From Burkholderiales bacterium (lineage in GTDB: Bacteria; Pseudomonadota; Gammaproteobacteria; Burkholderiales; Burkholderiaceae_C), in contig JAGWTU010000025.1 of NCBI GenBank assembly GCA_028868825.1, positions 1 to 64,000 of the forward strand: a DNA stretch of 64,000 bases, read 5' to 3'. Below the pieces are notes generated by a model. That model was not told the origin of the DNA. It saw only the letters and a list, made by a program, of their open reading frames with translations, and did not search any database. The position numbers were made by a program, and so were the translations under genes. Positions 62,870 to 64,000 of this stretch are shown one piece after another (position 1 is the first letter of the stretch; each line of letters begins with the position of its first letter).

Positions 62870-63766
62870 TCAGGCGGGTGACTGACCAGCTGCCTTGTGC
62901 AAGTGCTCGCTCAGAAGCCTGTAGAACCAGAACGCCTCGTGGTTTTCCATCAGTTTGCCTAGACGTCCAGGGGAAAGCCCGGTGACCCTGCGCACCTCGC
63001 GCCCCAGGTGGGACTGGTCGGCAAAGCCCGCTTCAGCAGCCACCGAAGCCAGGTCTGGGGCCGCACCCTGGGCCTGCGCCTGCGCTGTAGCGCGAACCAT
63101 GGCCTGCTCTGTGCGCACATACAACTGCAAGTCCCGATGGCTCTGGCCGGTCCAATCCTTGAATCGACGCTGCGTGCGGCGCAAGCTGGCGCCCGGTCTG
63201 GAGAAGGCGGCCCGCACCGCCATGGATTGCACCCAGCCGCGCAACGTCGGCAGCACTTGACCTTCGTGCATGCCCTGCCAAAGGTGCAGCAATCCGGCTT
63301 CAAGGCGATGAAGCGGATCGCGGGCGTCGACCTTCGCGATGTCGAGCAGCGCGTCCAGCACGGCACCGGTGGCAACCGCCTGCAGCGGCACGATCTTGTC
63401 GAGGAAGGGCTCAACGCCAATGCCCAGCAATCTGGACAAGGCTTCCGGATAGAAGGCCACGGAAAGCGCATACACCGGGCCGGGCGACCAGCTGGCCGAT
63501 GGCTTTCGGTGCGGGCCGGAGAACACGACACGCGGCAGCGCCGGGGCCAACACCGGAGGCGCCGATGCCGAATGCCGTTCGACCACCATGTGCAGCTCAC
63601 CCTCGAAGATCCAGGAGACCATGGGCAGCGGCGTGGCTGGGTAGTGGTTGAAGCGCTGCGCATCCGTCAAAGACCGGCCCCGGGTGTCGCGTTCAACGGC
63701 CATGTAGACGCAGGCGCCGAGTGCGGGACGCGGAAGGTACAGGCGGGCGCTGGTGGGCAGTGTCAC
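62870..63766 (-). CDS. AraC-family transcriptional regulator
   Basis: A ~298-residue regulator. The N-terminal ~175 residues form the ligand/dimer domain; the C-terminal part has two helix-turn-helix motifs, FSRPGASLRRTQRRFKDWTG with HRDLQLYVRTEQAMVRA, and DLASVAAEAGFADQSHLGRE with VRRVTGLSPGRLGKLM. The start is set at GTG 63766; a longer in-frame sequence upstream does not look like the family. It is divergent from the hydrolase gene at the right edge, a common layout in which an AraC regulator controls the neighbouring enzyme gene. Confidence 0.85.
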   Translation of the reverse strand: MTLPTSARLYLPRPALGACVYMAVERDTRGRSLTDAQRFNHYPATPLPMVSWIFEGELHMVVERHSASAPPVLAPALPRVVFSGPHRKPSASWSPGPVYALSVAFYPEALSRLLGIGVEPFLDKIVPLQAVATGAVLDALLDIAKVDARDPLHRLEAGLLHLWQGMHEGQVLPTLRGWVQSMAVRAAFSRPGASLRRTQRRFKDWTGQSHRDLQLYVRTEQAMVRATAQAQAQGAAPDLASVAAEAGFADQSHLGREVRRVTGLSPGRLGKLMENHEAFWFYRLLSEHLHKAAGQSPA

Positions 63767-63842
63767 GGGTGCTGTCGGCTCCGTTCTAGACCCGCTGATT
63801 GGGGCCAAGGACACTGGGCAATGCCTCTCTCTCCGAACCGCG

Positions 63843-64000
63843 ATGCCCAAGACTATCATGCAGGGACGCCCATCCCACCAGCTGCGCAGCCTGGCCACCC
63901 TGCTGGCTACCACGGTCGCCGTGCTGGCCCGCCGTTGCATTGGCAAGCCCCTGGTGCCGCAGTGGAGCGCCGGCTTCGAAATCGGAACCCTGTTCTTTCG
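63843..64000 (+). CDS. Alpha/beta hydrolase, N-terminal fragment at window edge
   Basis: About 52 codons are visible before the window ends, starting at ATG 63843 or ATG 63858. Residues such as LATLLATTVAVLARRCIGKP and the following LVPQWSAGFEIGTLFFR look like the N-terminal region of exported or membrane-associated esterases and acetyl-hydrolases. It is divergent from the AraC regulator by ~80 bp. The catalytic part is not in the window, so the call is tentative. Confidence 0.5.
   Translation, partial: MPKTIMQGRPSHQLRSLATLLATTVAVLARRCIGKPLVPQWSAGFEIGTLFF

Overview
The window is GC-rich DNA with a betaproteobacterial, most likely Burkholderiales, character. The tightly packed yebC-purD-acyltransferase-hemF run at the left edge, the codon use and the aryl-polyene pigment cluster all fit that order. 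This is an inference from gene content; no species is assigned.

Region 1 (1-6143) is chromosomal core: hemF (cut by the window edge), a small PlsC-type acyltransferase, purD and yebC form one minus-strand operon. They are followed on the plus strand by an unknown helical protein and a LytS/LytR-type two-component pair. Region 2 (6260-20709) is a nearly complete aryl-polyene / xanthomonadin-type biosynthetic operon. It holds an acyl carrier protein, a membrane protein, an aryl-acid ligase fused to a hotdog dehydratase, an LpxL-like acyltransferase, LolA-like and MMPL transport proteins, and a NodB-type deacetylase. These are followed by two ketosynthase/chain-length-factor pairs around a dehydratase and a ketoreductase, and by a flavin-dependent halogenase-like oxidoreductase. 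Most genes overlap by 4 bp, so the operon is translationally coupled. Region 3 (20754-29525) holds an alkylsulfatase, a dienelactone-hydrolase relative, a secreted beta-rich protein, a cupredoxin-like protein coupled to a GGDEF-EAL enzyme, a universal stress protein and a PQQ-type sugar dehydrogenase.

Region 4 (29637-39529) is a stress and electron-transfer block: an AI-2E-family permease, a P-type cation ATPase, a second universal stress protein and a TFIIB-zinc-ribbon protein. It ends with a three-gene redox module (NAD(P)H reductase with 2Fe-2S domain, membrane cytochrome-b-like protein, eight-haem c-type cytochrome) and a SulP anion transporter. A strong hairpin terminator and a 49-bp copy of the 3' end of tRNA-Lys(CUU) mark the junction at about 39.67 kb.

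Region 5 (39.7 to about 62.3 kb) is an integrated element with visibly lower and uneven GC. It opens with a Ser/Thr kinase, a second kinase with an FHA-like tail and a PP2C phosphatase. These are transcribed divergently from a large GHKL ATPase whose C-terminus carries PD-(D/E)XK nuclease motifs. That unit is the best candidate here for an undescribed, probably defensive, system. Next come an unknown gene, a ParB-like protein, a GTTCC-repeat region that may be an origin, and an ATPase-primase-AlpA replication module. A full type I restriction-modification locus (spare half-S, HsdM, RhuM, HsdS, HsdR, YgjP-like metallopeptidase) follows, then an array of short GC hairpins and a two-gene unit of unknown function. 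The right edge (62.9-64 kb) has an AraC-type regulator divergent from a cut-off alpha/beta hydrolase. No integrase and no intact tRNA-Lys is inside the window, so the element probably extends past the right edge, or its far end has been lost.
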